From: Lepidodermella squamata
Lineage: Eukaryota; Gastrotricha
DNA: 64,000 nucleotides
Assembly: GCA_047495785.1 (NCBI GenBank)
Contig: JBLDXI010000009.1
Location: forward strand, 5,456,001-5,520,000
Direction of reading: 5' to 3'
The notes under the pieces were generated by a model that was given only the letters and a program-made list of their open reading frames with translations, made no database searches and was not told where the DNA came from. A program made the translations under genes and the position numbers. Below are positions 43,687 to 54,988 of this stretch, piece after piece. Every line of letters begins with the position of its first letter. Position 1 is the stretch's first letter.

Positions 43687-44890
43687 CAAGCGTTCATCAG
43701 CCTGTCAAGCCTGTAGATGATGTCAAGAAAGCCAACACCTGATAGTGAATTGCCCGTTTTTCAGGATCCCCACAGAGTAACAGGCTTCAAATAAAGCAGA
43801 GAGCAACAAATGGTGCACACTTCAGACCAAATGGCTTCAAAGCACTCCCATAAAAAAAGTAAAAAAAGTATTAAGCAATGATCACCATGTTTTGGAATTA
43901 ATGCTATTATTTTACTTTGAAGCCATTTTCAAATTTTGCTCTGAGGTCATGGTGCTTTGAAGCTTTTGCTTTGAAGCCTTTTACTAAATTTTCCCTTCTT
44001 TGTAGGGGACCCGTTTTTCATGGTGTTTTTCATTTAATGCAACTTTTTCTGAAATCCGATTTCAGCTCCAATCGTCTTGATTTTTATTTCAAACGAGACG
44101 GAGAATTTTATACGAAAACCCTCATGATTTAAACGTTCAACCCTGAAAAGCTAAACACCTGCAAAGCCGAAAGTGTCCAAAGTTACCGTGTCCACAATCA
44201 CCACACGTTACGGTATTCTCGCGAAAATCGTTAACCGTATTAGCCGTGTTTTAAACTCCTTCCGTTCCAATTATTCAATTTGTGAAGTTGGCGGCAACTG
44301 GCAACTGCTTTAAAAGACTTCTCTCTACGCCACAATTCTGATATTCCATAATATTTGACACCGGGATTTGCTTTCCCCGTCTCTTAGCGAGGGCACGGAG
44401 AAAGCCGCTCTCATGTGATCATTGCATGCGAGGCAAAGAAGGCTCGTGCCTATCCTCTCGCACGGCATTTCCATTGCGTCATTCTATTTTGATTAAATTT
44501 TTTTACATTGTGTCGGGACAGAAAAATAAAGCCAGAATACACTCACGATCTCTGTTGACAACATGTTTTTTTTTCGTTTTTTATACGATTGCGTACTGCC
44601 TTTTACCCCAATAATAGTATCAAGGTAGTCCTTCTATTTTCCAGCGTTCTTCTCGATAATTTTGATCGCTTTGAAATGAGCATTTTTTAAAGCGACTATA
44701 GTATCTATTTTCATTTGTCGCTTCTCGCGACTCGTTGACTCTGAGGTTGGTAGTTGAATAGATTCTACCCAATTATTGCTCAGCTGCTTGTATACATGGC
44801 TCCGCTTTCTTCTAGAATCATGCGATCCATCAAGTGAATGCCGCCGCATTTTGTCTTATTTTAGAAGGCATACCTATTATTTATTAATAC
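43687..44890. other. Intergenic upstream of astacin-like gene
   Basis: No gene supported. A small inverted repeat, AATGGCTTCAAAG at 43828-43840 and its complement at 43914-43926, with further GCTTTGAAGC copies nearby, looks like a degenerate foldback. Confidence 0.45.
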
Positions 44891-47800
44891 ATGATGCGAT
44901 TGTTTCGTTACATTGCTCTAATAATAATGGCGTGCAGCGCCCTCGCGAAAGAGGTATGAAGACTTTCCACCTGAGCTGATTCTTCAATTATCCGATAAAA
45001 TTGCAGGCACTGGCTGATGACCACGAGGCGGTGAAGCAAGTCCTCTACAAGTTGGATAGCCAAATCAAGAAAGACCGTAATCAGAAAATTGTGAGTAGAA
45101 CTGTGGGAAATCCTCTTTTGCGGAAAATTCTAATAAATTAATTATATTGAATCCCCTTCAGACTTGTAGGCTAAATTTCTTGAATTAATTTAATGTTATA
45201 CCATCCTTTAGGGGTTGGTTTCAAATTTGACCCTTTGGTTTTATTGTATTTTTACACGTTCCCAAGGGTCCTTATTCGAGTGGCACTAGGATTCCGAATA
45301 GGTAGCCCCATCCGCGGGTCCATCTGTACTTGGCTATTTGAAAAAGTGTGCGGCTATTAACCGGAGACCGGAGTTGGCCGAGTAGAATAAAATTTGCTTC
45401 AAAATTGCAGCTTCAAATTGCTCGAAAAGGTTCAGGGGTCGAATTAAATATAATTTTGTTGTTAAAATTCATTAGCGCAGGCTGCTTCAGGAACAAATAA
45501 TGCGGTACCTTCTAGGTATTTAAAGTTAACTCAATTTGGTTTTGCTAAAACTGAGACAGCCTTAAATAGCAAATTTATTTCTGTAAAATGGCGAAATTGC
45601 GTCTGACCTACCATATTTTCAGGTGCCATATGAAAACTTCAAAATGAACAACCGAATAAGGTACCCGACTCTTGAGATGGCACAATCAAGATATGAAAAA
45701 TACATGAACGAACACCACAATGCCGACTTTGAGCCAAGAGTCGGGGCTGCTGGATCAAATGCATGGACCCTGCCGATGGGTGTTTACTTCGACAGCGTAC
45801 AAAGTAGTGAGTTGAAAACCCGGCCGGAGTAAACGAAGACATTAACAACGATACTTTTACAGATGAGACTTTCATAACTGAGTACGTTGCGGCGCTCGAA
45901 TTTTGGAAGCAGAACACTTGCTTTGATTACAAAATAGACAACGAACAGAACAACGACAATTTGTATGTATTAATGGCTGACAGGTATGTTGCTGAATCAT
46001 TATCCTGCGTCTTTATCCACTAGCCAGTATTTGATAAAAGCAGGCAGTAGTCACTTTTCTCTCAAGCTCTGCATTTTTTACCCGCGTGGTTGATTATTTT
46101 TTTCCATAGCTGGGATTTAGCCCCTAGGCTCCGTTCGCTGCGCTACAACTCGTTATTGGCGTTAAGTACCGTAAATTGAGGCAAAATGGGCGCGGGAAAA
46201 AAATTACCCCTTTTTCGCATTTTTACACACGTTGCAGAGGGTCCTGATTCCGATTTTATAGGAAACTCATTTTGCCCCAGGTTTGGGGCAAATTGAACAG
46301 GTGTTTTGGGGCTAATTGGCCAACCTTATCCTTATAATGGGTTTTTAATATTCAGTCATTGTGAGGGTTGAATGATCGAGTGGTTGTGATGGGTCATCAG
46401 AACTTGAGTGATCTGATAAGCGACGGTTCGAATCCTCATAAAGTAGCATTTTTTTGCTCCGCATTAAATTTTTTGAATTTCTGATAGTTTTTTCTGATAG
46501 TTTTACTGCCGAGCAACTTTTAAACGTCTCCCGAACAAAAAAATGCCCGGGATACGTGGTGTTAGTGGAATAATTAAAATGGAAAATTAACAAAAAAATT
46601 AACAAAATTAAATGCGGAGCAAAAATGAGGGGTCGCGGTTTTTTTTTTTTGCTGTCATTTATGACGAAAATGGTCGAAGGAATAAATTTCATCTGATCAT
46701 CAAACCTCGTGATTGGCTCCAGGTAATTCAATTTAGAGGGGTCATTTTTACCTCCCAAAACTCACCTCTGTGTAACAACATGCCGTGACCTCATTTCGGG
46801 ACATACGTGGCTGGAAATTTGCAGGCTTGTAGGAGGCTTGTTGATAATCGTTCCCGTAAATTTTTGTAAAGTTTTACCTTGTAGTTTTTGAGCTATCGTT
46901 AAAAATGTGAATACCTTAATTTTTGGCCACTTAGCCCCAAAGGTTCATTTTGCCCCAAATGACGGTAGCGTAAAAGTAAATGTAGGTATACTTAACACAC
47001 ACTATTCACAGTAGTGAGCGGGATGGGGTGGAGGTTTGCGGCCCTCGTTAACACTCAGGTCGCAAGCATTCGAACGCAGAAAGTATATTGCTATCGTATC
47101 TGCAGTTGGGCGGCATAGATAAATGAGAAACGGTTGAGTTTTTAGCGATGGTTGTTTTATGCATCAAGTCGTGCCCGCACATGGTAATAGTTAAAACCGC
47201 GCGGGGCCAACTTTCACATTTTCTGGCGGTTTTTATGTCATTACATTTGGAATCGATTGCATATCGAATTCTCGTTCGAAAAAATGTAACGCTAATTTTT
47301 TCTACGGGTGCTCAAAATTTGCTGTCTAAATTTTTGTTGGCACGCGTGCACCCTCTAGCGCACTACTTGGAATTCACGTAAAACATTTTCGCTTTACATT
47401 TTTTCGAACGAGAATTCCATGCTCAATCGAATCCAAATTTAATGAACTTCATTTTGACATGAAACCCGCCGAGAAATTCGAAAGTTAGCCTATATCATTC
47501 ATCGGGCGCGTGGCGGACCAATGACCAATCAGAGTGCGCGCCTGGAGGAAACTTAGGCGTGCATGCCTGAATATGTGCGTTTTTCATAGAAGTCAAATGA
47601 TCGCTAAAATAAAAACATAAGAAAGTGCTCAAATATAATGAAATTGTTATCCAATGACTATATGCTCACAGGTCATACCTTACTGAGATGTCTCCCGGTA
47701 AACGTCAGAACGCGCAGGACTCTGGTACGCACCCACAGGTAAAGTGATAGTATTGCATTATTGCAATCTTGAATTAATGGGGCTCTTTTACTCAGGGTAT

Positions 47801-49997
47801 TTTCCGCGAGCTGTCTAGTCAGATTGGCGTGGTAAAAATTTATTTAACCTGCTTCAATTAATAATAAATGTAAAATCCCATCTTGCATGCAATCACAGCG
47901 TATGGAGCATACTCGACCCGATCGAGATCTGTACCTTGATATTTTTTCGCCAGCGCTGTAAGTTGATATTACAGCTGTGACTGCTTGAATTTGGCCTAAC
48001 AATCTCTTGAGCCCAGTTTTGCAACATACAAGGAAGAAAACTTCAACGATTACGGCGTTCCATTCGATTATGCTTCAGTCACCCTGGTTCATCCCACGAC
48101 TGACATGTTATCTAATAGCGGCAGTTTCTTGCCTAAAGATTTGCGCTACGTTGGCGCGATGAATGGCGCATTTCCAACATTTAACAACATAAAATACTTG
48201 AACATGCTTTACGACTGTTTGGGTGCGTGTGACTTGCGCAATGTCTTATCATTGTAAAGCTGTTGAAATTTTCAGCGAACTGCACTGGTCCAGCTCCTGA
48301 TTGCAAGCACGGTGGCTACCGCAATCCAAAAGCTTGTGACAAGTGCCTGTGCCCACCTGGATTCGGCGGCCCATCCTGCGACTCGTTGCCACCTTTTGCT
48401 GGTGAAACATGTGGTGGTGTTATCAATCTTCCACCTTGCACTTCAACAGCCATTCAATCGCCGAACTATCCGAACCCTTATTCCATGGGAAGCAGTTGCT
48501 CGTGGCGCGTTGTCAGCTCTACGGTGACTTGTGTCTAACTTCCGAAGTTTCCGAATAGCTTGTAATCTATTTCAGCCCGGCATTGTGTTCGGTTTTGACG
48601 GGAAACCTGATTTGACAGTTGGACTATGTAATTTATTGGAATTTTGATTTTTATCCCGATTCTCATTGACTGGAAAATTAAAGTGATCTGCAAAATCAAG
48701 ATTGATAAAAGCCGCTTTTTACCCCTCTTTTACCTTAATGGATATTTGAATAACAACAAACTAACAGTTTACGATTCATTTTGTTTATAGTTTACGACGG
48801 CTACTCCGACTTCCCAGAATATAACAGAACCTACACTGACACATGTTTGGACTACGTTGAATTCCGGAATCCAGAAGATGGCACCTTGCCATATCCGCGA
48901 TTTTGCTCGTACGGCGTCACGTCGGGTAAAATCTACGAAACCAACAACAACACAGCTGTGTTGTACTTCAAAGCCAATTCGAAAAGCCCAGGCAAAGGTT
49001 TCAGGCTCATCGCAAGATCGAGTTGCCCGACGGACAACAAGCAGGAGCTCAGGCTGACGGCGAGTGGTTACGACTACGAAGGCAAGGCTAGTACGACAGC
49101 TAACGGCACGAATTGTCTGCCCTGGCCACCAATCACTAATTGGGTTGAACAGTATTATGAGATGCTGAAATTTCCGAGAGGACGTGTCAACGAATCGGGC
49201 AATTTCCTCCGCAACCCTGAGTCAAAGCCGACTGGCCTCTACTGTATCACTGTAGATGGGCCGCAGAATGGCATAAATGTACCAGTCACTCCCATCGGTA
49301 ATTCTTTTTTAGTTCTTCCTTCAGCGAAACCATATCGCGGGGTGGGCGACAGAACGACGTGACTAAAATAGAAACAAATGGCGTAAAACTATTTTTTGCA
49401 TCTCGGCCAAGTCAGTCGCGTGCCGGAAAAACTGAGTGCCAGCTTTTTCTATGCATCAAAAGCATTACGCCATTTGTTTCTATTTTAGTCAGGTCGTTCT
49501 GTCGCCCACCCCGCGATATATTATTCTGGAAATGAAGTAACAGAATTAGCCTCAACATTATATTTTTCTAGCAAACATCACTGATTCAACATCGAATAAC
49601 TCTACAACGTCCGATAATAAGGTTCGCTTCCGATGCGGTTCGATTGCCTCGAAGCGTTTCGTAGCTTGCCGTATCAAGTGCAACAACGCGACTGAATTCA
49701 CATTCCTAAGCCACGGCACTGTTTTTGAAGACAAATGCACCACTGCGGTAAGTACATCTTAACGGATTTCAGGTGAAATCGAAATGCTCATGAATTTTGT
49801 TTAGACTGCGAGGAAGTGCTTCTCGGCTAGCAGAGGCGCCAGGTGTGATGGCAAGTGCGATGTTGGGGAAACGGAAGTAAGCATTTAACAATTCTAATTG
49901 AATGCTCCTATGACTTTTTAACTATCAGGTCGATCGCTACAACAAGTACTTCCCGTTCCAGAAGAACATCGACCTGTGCTTGGGATTGATCAAGTGA
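44891..49997 (+). CDS. Astacin-EGF-CUB protein with inactivated zinc site (pseudo-protease)
   Basis: Fourteen exons: 44891-44953, 45007-45090, 45623-45806, 45863-45983, 47672-47738, 47796-47831, 47899-47957, 48017-48222, 48276-48523, 48576-48627, 48791-49297, 49572-49747, 49805-49876 and 49929-49997. They close to 647 residues. A signal peptide (MMRLFRYIALIIMACSALA) precedes a short propeptide and an astacin-type domain (LEFWKQNTCFDY, then EHTRPDRDLYLDIFSPALF). An EGF-like module follows (KHGGYRNPKACDKCLCPPGF), a CUB domain (SPNYPNPYSMGSSCSW, CLDYVEF), and a Cys-rich tail. This matches nematode NAS-type architecture. The zinc motif HExxHxxGxxHE reads RELSSQIGVRME: all three ligand histidines are replaced (Arg177, Ser181, Met187), and the Met-turn is SVTLVH. 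Splicing is intact, so a non-catalytic secreted role is likely. Likely polyA signal AATAAA at 50219-50224. Confidence 0.86.
46167..46967. mobile_element. Probable non-autonomous DNA transposon in intron 4 of the astacin-like gene
   Basis: The ends are imperfect inverted repeats: TACCGTAAATTGAGGCAAAA inward from the left and TACCGTCATTTGGGGCAAAA inward from the right. A further inverted copy of the GGGGCAAA word lies inside near 46270-46300. About 800 bp, with no transposase frame. Target duplication not resolved. Confidence 0.6.
47204..47490. mobile_element. Foldback (MITE-like) element in the same intron
   Basis: Two arms of about 120-130 bases are imperfect reverse complements. The best-conserved core is GAATTCTCGTTCGAAAAAAT near 47269, with its complement near 47401. 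Outer arms align from GGCCAACTTTC to GAAAGTTAGCC. Non-coding. Confidence 0.7.
49333..49520. mobile_element. MITE with near-perfect long terminal inverted repeats in intron 11
   Basis: Arms of about 49 bp start TCGCGGGGTGGGCGACAGAA and end in ATGGCGTAA, with a single mismatch between arms. A TA dinucleotide flanks each end, which is typical of Tc1/mariner-type insertion. The short interior has no coding capacity. The near-identity of the arms points to recent activity. Confidence 0.85.
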
Positions 49998-50302
49998 TGA
50001 TTTATCCGAATGACACTTCGACGTTCAGATGCCAGCCCTATCAACCTATCAGCTAGACAGCTGAATGCAGCTAGCAATTGGTATAGAGAACTTGATTAAG
50101 AATGATTCTGTGGAAAGATTATTTACTAGAAATTATTTATTTTTTCTGATTTTCCTGCGCCAACTAGCGATTTGATTCTCTCTAATAATGTGCTTTCCAG
50201 GTGACAATTCTCTTGCTCAATAAAATATGTTTATTCACGAAATTAATATCGCATTTTCCGAAATATCTATGACCAGAGAAAGGCTATTTGTTGCACCGTA
50301 CA
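49998..50302. other. 3' end of astacin-like gene
   Basis: 3'UTR region with a polyA signal at 50219-50224. The last 30 bases match the 5' flank of the duplicated tRNA-Asn. Confidence 0.5.
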
Positions 50303-50319
50303 GCTTCTGTGGCGCAATT

Positions 50320-50359
<40 letters not shown>

Positions 50360-50376
50360 GAGCCCACCCAGGAGCG
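50303..50376 (+). tRNA. tRNA-Asn (GTT)
   Basis: 74 nt with an intact cloverleaf; third copy in the window. Confidence 0.95.
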
Positions 50377-50465
50377 CAAGCTTTTTGTTCATCAGACTGT
50401 TTCAAGCAAAGATGCCATAACAAGAAAGCCAACTCCTGGACCGACAGAATCAGGCAAAAACTTAG

Positions 50466-50547
50466 TGGCAGCGGTGGGATTCGAACCCACGCCCCCGAAG
50501 AGACTGGTGCCTTAAACCAGCGCCTTAGACCGCTCGGCCACGCTACC
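50466..50547 (-). tRNA. tRNA-Leu (AAG)
   Basis: 82-nt class II tRNA, an inverted duplicate of 29749-29830. Confidence 0.95.
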
Positions 50548-50616
50548 TTCTAGCGTAAATGCTGTCGGCAACGGCAGTTGGTTTGCAATGCAACAACAGG
50601 AGCGCAAAAAATCAAG

Positions 50617-50688
50617 TTCCCTGACCGGGAATCGAACCCGGGCCGCCGCGGTGAGAACGCGGAATCCTAACCACTAGACCATCAGGGA
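50617..50688 (-). tRNA. tRNA-Glu (CTC)
   Basis: 72 nt, an inverted duplicate of 29608-29679. Confidence 0.96.
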
Positions 50689-50695
50689 AGTGTTT

Positions 50696-51585
50696 CCACT
50701 CTTCAGAATGGATTTGGAAAACATCACCTGATTTCTTTACCTGCTGATACACAGAATGATTGTGTTCATCTACACTGAAATAACTGAATTTGACTTTGTG
50801 TTGCAGATTTGGAACTTCAGCAAGACTGCACTAATCGCTCCTCAACAGTCAAATCGATTACTGACGCTTCAAAACTGGTAAGGACTACATAGTCTTCAAA
50901 TTATTTTGTTTTATTCAGCCTTTTTTCGTCCTTTTCACATCTGTTACAATAACATAGATAACAATTTCCATTGTTAATACAAGAGACGACACATCTGTTT
51001 CCATTCAATCGATTACAACGAAGATAACGAAGAGGAGTCGACAAATGATAACAGGCAATTGATTCGAATGTCGCGTGCGCCAAAATACACAATAATTCTT
51101 GTCTAAAACTCTTACATTCGACACTTATCCTCATCAACTTTTACAGAGTACAGTATATAGGAAGAAACAGGCACAATCACCGATAATAGCTTTTCACAGC
51201 GTATTTCGCCGAGTTTTCGACAACTCGTGGCTTCAAAGGTACATAATAAAGTACCATATTTACACTTAGGTAATGCACGAGTTTTGCTATTCCTTCATCC
51301 TTCATCTTATATTATAGCGAATGTTAACCGGATAGGACCAGCACCAGTACGCAGTATGCTCTAGTTACATAGTTGTATGCTTATACGCGGATATCCGAGG
51401 AAGAAAAATAGGCGGTTATGACGACGACAACAACGCTGGCTGGTCGGAGGATGCAGTGTCGAATCACAGCTTGTTGGCCTCTTATAACTTTTATTTCTCG
51501 CTATTACACATTTGTTGTGATGATGATGCATTATTTTTTATTGAAGTGGAGTGGAGCTTGCTTTTTTATTCAAATCACTCTCATT
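50696..51585. other. Intergenic, 3' of CDV3
   Basis: No gene supported. Probably contains the long 3'UTR of the minus-strand CDV3 gene. Confidence 0.45.
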
Positions 51586-53788
51586 TCAGCCGAGCGATGG
51601 GAACTCGTCGGCGCTCTTCAGATCGGGCGCCACCTTGGCCTTGGCGGCGGCCGCCTTCTGCGTCGCCATCGCCAGGCCCGACCCGGCCGGGCGCGACGGC
51701 CCGCCGAGTGCGGACGGGGGCGGGGCGGCCGGGGCCTGTTGGCGGCGCAGGTGGGGCGGGACGTAGCCGCCCGGCTCGGCCGCCGGAGCCGCTGCGGCTG
51801 CCGCAGCTGCTGTCGGCGCTGGCGGTGCCGTGGTGGCGGGCGAGTGTTCGCGGGGAGATCGGCTGCTCTCGCTCGAGGTGAGCGCGCCGCCGGCCTGGCC
51901 GCGCAGGTGCTTCGGCACGTAAACGCCGGCTGGAGCGGGCTCGTCGCTAGCCGCGACAGGCACAGGTTCGGGCTGTAAAACAAATTAAATGAGTAAATTC
52001 ATTGAAATTCCAAACGAAAACAACGATGAGACTCCAAACGATGTTTAAACTTAATAGCACAGGGCCAAAAAATGCAAGACATATTTTCCCGTTTCCCGTT
52101 AATTTTCTGCAGATCTTCGTCTGCATTTATCCTTCACAATTATGCCCAATATTGTTCTCGCCAGATTTTGAAAATAACCGCATTCAACGATGAAGTAAAG
52201 GATAGGTTTAAAATATAATTTTGGGAATAGACCGGTTCATAATTTCCTGTCAGTAAGAAAACCGTGAAGTGACACCTCAACAAGGCTAGCTATTGCAGCT
52301 ACATCGCTGCGAAGAAGTTGAGGCGCAATCGACGGGTACAGGCGTTTGAGGTTGTTTTCAGTGACGAATTCAAATTCAGCTCGAATTCCGATGGTATCAT
52401 CCGTCGGGGAGTGATTCTATCCAGATTGAACCGAGGGTCCATCCAAGGCTCGAATCTCAGAGATCTAATCACGGCCGATGGCGCCTTCCATCTTAAGCGC
52501 GTGCATGGGCGAATGAACCGATTCGGTTACATTGATGTCCTGGAGGCGGCGATTTGCCAGAGGGCATGGAATTTCAGCAAGATAACGCGCCTATTCACAA
52601 GGCTCATGACCTGGCGTCAATGTCCTCGGAGAGTGCCCGCAATACATTTGTTGCAGACTCGACATTGTCAACGTTTAAAGTTTTGGCCAGGCACTCGTCT
52701 TCAAGTTCAAGCTTCAACGAGGCAACATTTTTGTGAAATTTGGTCAAATTCGGAGACATTCAAAACTTGCGAAGTGAATTCATCTCTGTTACTAGTGTTT
52801 AATAGTATCACTGTCCGTCAATGTTCATTATCGAACTCCTTAGAGAAAATTTTGTAGCGGACGGATTGCGAAGGGTGGATATAATAGCCTTCAACAAACA
52901 ACAAGAGAATGGCGGTACACCGATACTGAAAACCCGGTTCGAGAAAAATCTGCTAAGCTACCGGAGTCGAACTGGATAAACGAGCTCATTACGAGCCCTG
53001 CGTTGAATATTTTAGAGAAAACTAAAAGAAATTTCGAAACTTTCCAACGATTTATAAAGGATTTACAAATTGTGAGCGAAATGGCAACGAAATTCATCAA
53101 TGTCTTGCATGAGGTCGAAAAAATCCCCAATTATTTTGATCATAGTGAAAAATCTCACCTTTTTCGCAGGTTCTGGCACAGGTTCGGGTTGCTTGGCCGG
53201 GGCCGGGATAGCCGGCGCCTCGACAGGCGGGATGGGCTCGGCCTCAACGGCGCTCAGCTTGGACCAGCCCTTCGCCGTAGTCGGCCCGGTCGCGGCCGCC
53301 GCTTTCTCCGCCTTCTCCGCCTTCGCCCGCCGGTCCGCCGGAATCTCCGACAGGTCCTGTAGCTTCGACGCCGCCGGCGCCACCAGCAGCAGCAGCTTGT
53401 CATCTGCCGCAGCCGCCGCCGCGTCGCGCTTCTTGCGCGAGTGGTGCGCCGGTGCAAACTCGCGCTCCGGGTCGATCCACTCGTCATCCTCGGGCCGGTG
53501 GATGGCCGCCTGGGCCGCGACCCGCTCCGCCAGCTCCGCGTCCAAGTCTGCGTCGACCGCCTCGCTGGGCTCGGGCGGCGGCGCGTACTCGAGTTGGCCG
53601 GCCGCGTCCGCGTCGTCCGGCGTCAGCCACGCCGAACTCTGGGCGTAGGCGGCGGCTTCGCGATCCGCCTTCGCCTTGGCGCGTTTCAGCGCGAGGCGTT
53701 CCTGCTTGCGGCGGTCCTTTTCGCGGAAGAACGAGTCGAGGTCCTCCTCGCCCGCCTCGACTACCAACGCCGGTCCGTCGTCTTCCAT
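51586..53788 (-). CDS. CDV3: CDV3-like protein
   Basis: Two minus-strand exons, 53788-53159 and 51972-51586, join in phase 0 to 338 residues. The N-terminus EEDLDSFFREKDRRKQERL matches the CDV3 signature of an LDxFF segment followed by a basic stretch. The middle has DDEWIDPEREF, like the family's DEW block. The C-terminal half has two YVPxHLR repeats (GVYVPKHLRG and GGYVPPHLRR) and ends SADEFPSLG, comparable to the family's Y-PP and FPSL motifs. The linkers are Ala- and Pro-rich and very GC-rich compared with the surrounding DNA. CDV3 is a conserved cytoplasmic, RNA-associated protein of unclear function. The ATG chosen begins MEDDGPALVVEAGEEDLDS; an upstream in-frame extension looks like 5'UTR. 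The 1.19-kb intron holds a mariner remnant. Confidence 0.82.
52270..52740 (+). pseudogene. Tc1/mariner transposase remnant in the CDV3 intron
   Basis: One frame reads VVFSDEFKFSSNSDG, then ITADGAFHLKRVHGRMNRFG and YIDVLE. After a frameshift near 52555 the second catalytic block appears as FQQDNAPIHKAHD in another frame. These are the first and second Asp regions of a Tc1/mariner DDE/D transposase. Lost frame and missing ends make it a dead copy. It is inserted antisense to CDV3. Confidence 0.82.
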
Positions 53789-54988
53789 TGCAGTTCTTGA
53801 GAGTAGTCTACCAGATGGTACAATTGGTGTATAAAACGGGCAGTGATACCCTTGCGGGTATACGCAGCGCAAGTTAACTACAAAAACAAAGCAAATCGCA
53901 TTTCAATTGATAATCCTTTTATTACATTTTTATTCATTTTTTGCATCGCGAGGCGAAAAATCGAATCAACGGCAAAATACATTTCGAGAATCTATAATTT
54001 GAATCCTAGACCTAAACTTTTTAGTCCGGAATTTCTTAAAATTATCCAAAATTTTACATCATTTTCTTTCGATTGCAACATCTAGCTCAATTTTAAAACA
54101 TACATTTCACAGGAAACTTGAAAAAATAATTTTGAATTTTTTCAACAGAGAAATTTCCCTCAAATCTTAACTCGAAATTTTATGATCTATCATCTTTGCG
54201 ATTATTCACAATTTCTCGAATATTTTGTCGTTTTGTTTCGATTTCTCGCGCAAAATGTCGTGTTTTATTAGCAAAGAGCAAATACAGAAGAAAACTAGAC
54301 GGTGAAACAAGAAAATTTACGCCTCATCGAACAGCCGAGAGTAAACAACACGTTAGAATTTTACATTCAAAAAAGAAACGGAAAATCGAACCAGTTAAAA
54401 GTTTGTAATTTCACTCAATCACACAACTTTGAGCGATAGTAACACTGTGCTGTTGTTCCTCAAATACGAATCAAAATAGGCGAAAATTTCCGACCGGCTC
54501 TATGCTTGTGTTCGTAAAAATGAAATTTATCATTTGTCCGTAATACAACAAGATTATAATATATTAGCATATATTTCAAGCAAAGTGACAGGCGTGTATC
54601 AAAAATCTGAAGCGGTGGATTATGTTCATAATTATTGGTCTCGCTGGCTGGAGGCACTGGATTTCAGTAATATTTTCGAAATTATAATTGGCGGGAGGGA
54701 ATAATGATTGAGGAATGACTAGGGCCTCAATTAGAACGGGAAAAATTGGCAAGGCGAAACTCATGTACAGGACACCAGATTGAAAACACCAAAAAATCGA
54801 CAACAAATCACTGAACCATCGGCTAATATTGCTACGTCAGTCGTTCACAATCAAAAGTAGTCGAGTGATGATGATGATAAAAATAGAACAAAAAACGCGA
54901 CAATTTTCTATCCATTTTCGTCGATAAAACTAGAGACAGAAAAAATACTGCAACTAAATCAAAGCACCGCGTGGAATTTTCAAATAAT
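53789..54988. other. Intergenic between CDV3 and LMBR1-like gene
   Basis: CDV3 promoter side and 3'UTR of the membrane-protein gene. No other gene is seen. Confidence 0.5.

Larger units (their letters stand above)
43408..43750 (+). repeat. Inverted copy of the Asn-Cys part of the 29-30 kb cluster
   Basis: About 50 bases before tRNA-Cys, and the flanks of tRNA-Asn, match the reverse complement of 29850-30205. The Cys-Asn spacer has diverged. It is joined directly to the inverted copy of the other cluster, so two duplications meet near 43330-43400. Confidence 0.85.
50284..50695 (-). repeat. Inverted copy of the Glu-Leu-Asn part of the 29-30 kb cluster
   Basis: The block 29600-30013 recurs here in reverse with tRNA-Asn, Leu and Glu, and with nearly identical spacers. 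Confidence 0.93.

Noticed and set aside
46345-46758. 137-codon open frame on the minus strand
   Set aside because: It lies inside a transposon-like element in an intron, is Lys/Phe/Ile-rich, and has no domain or matching exon.
51418-53877. Long plus-strand frames opposite CDV3
   Set aside because: Antisense shadows of GC-rich exons. CDV3 motifs are on the minus strand.
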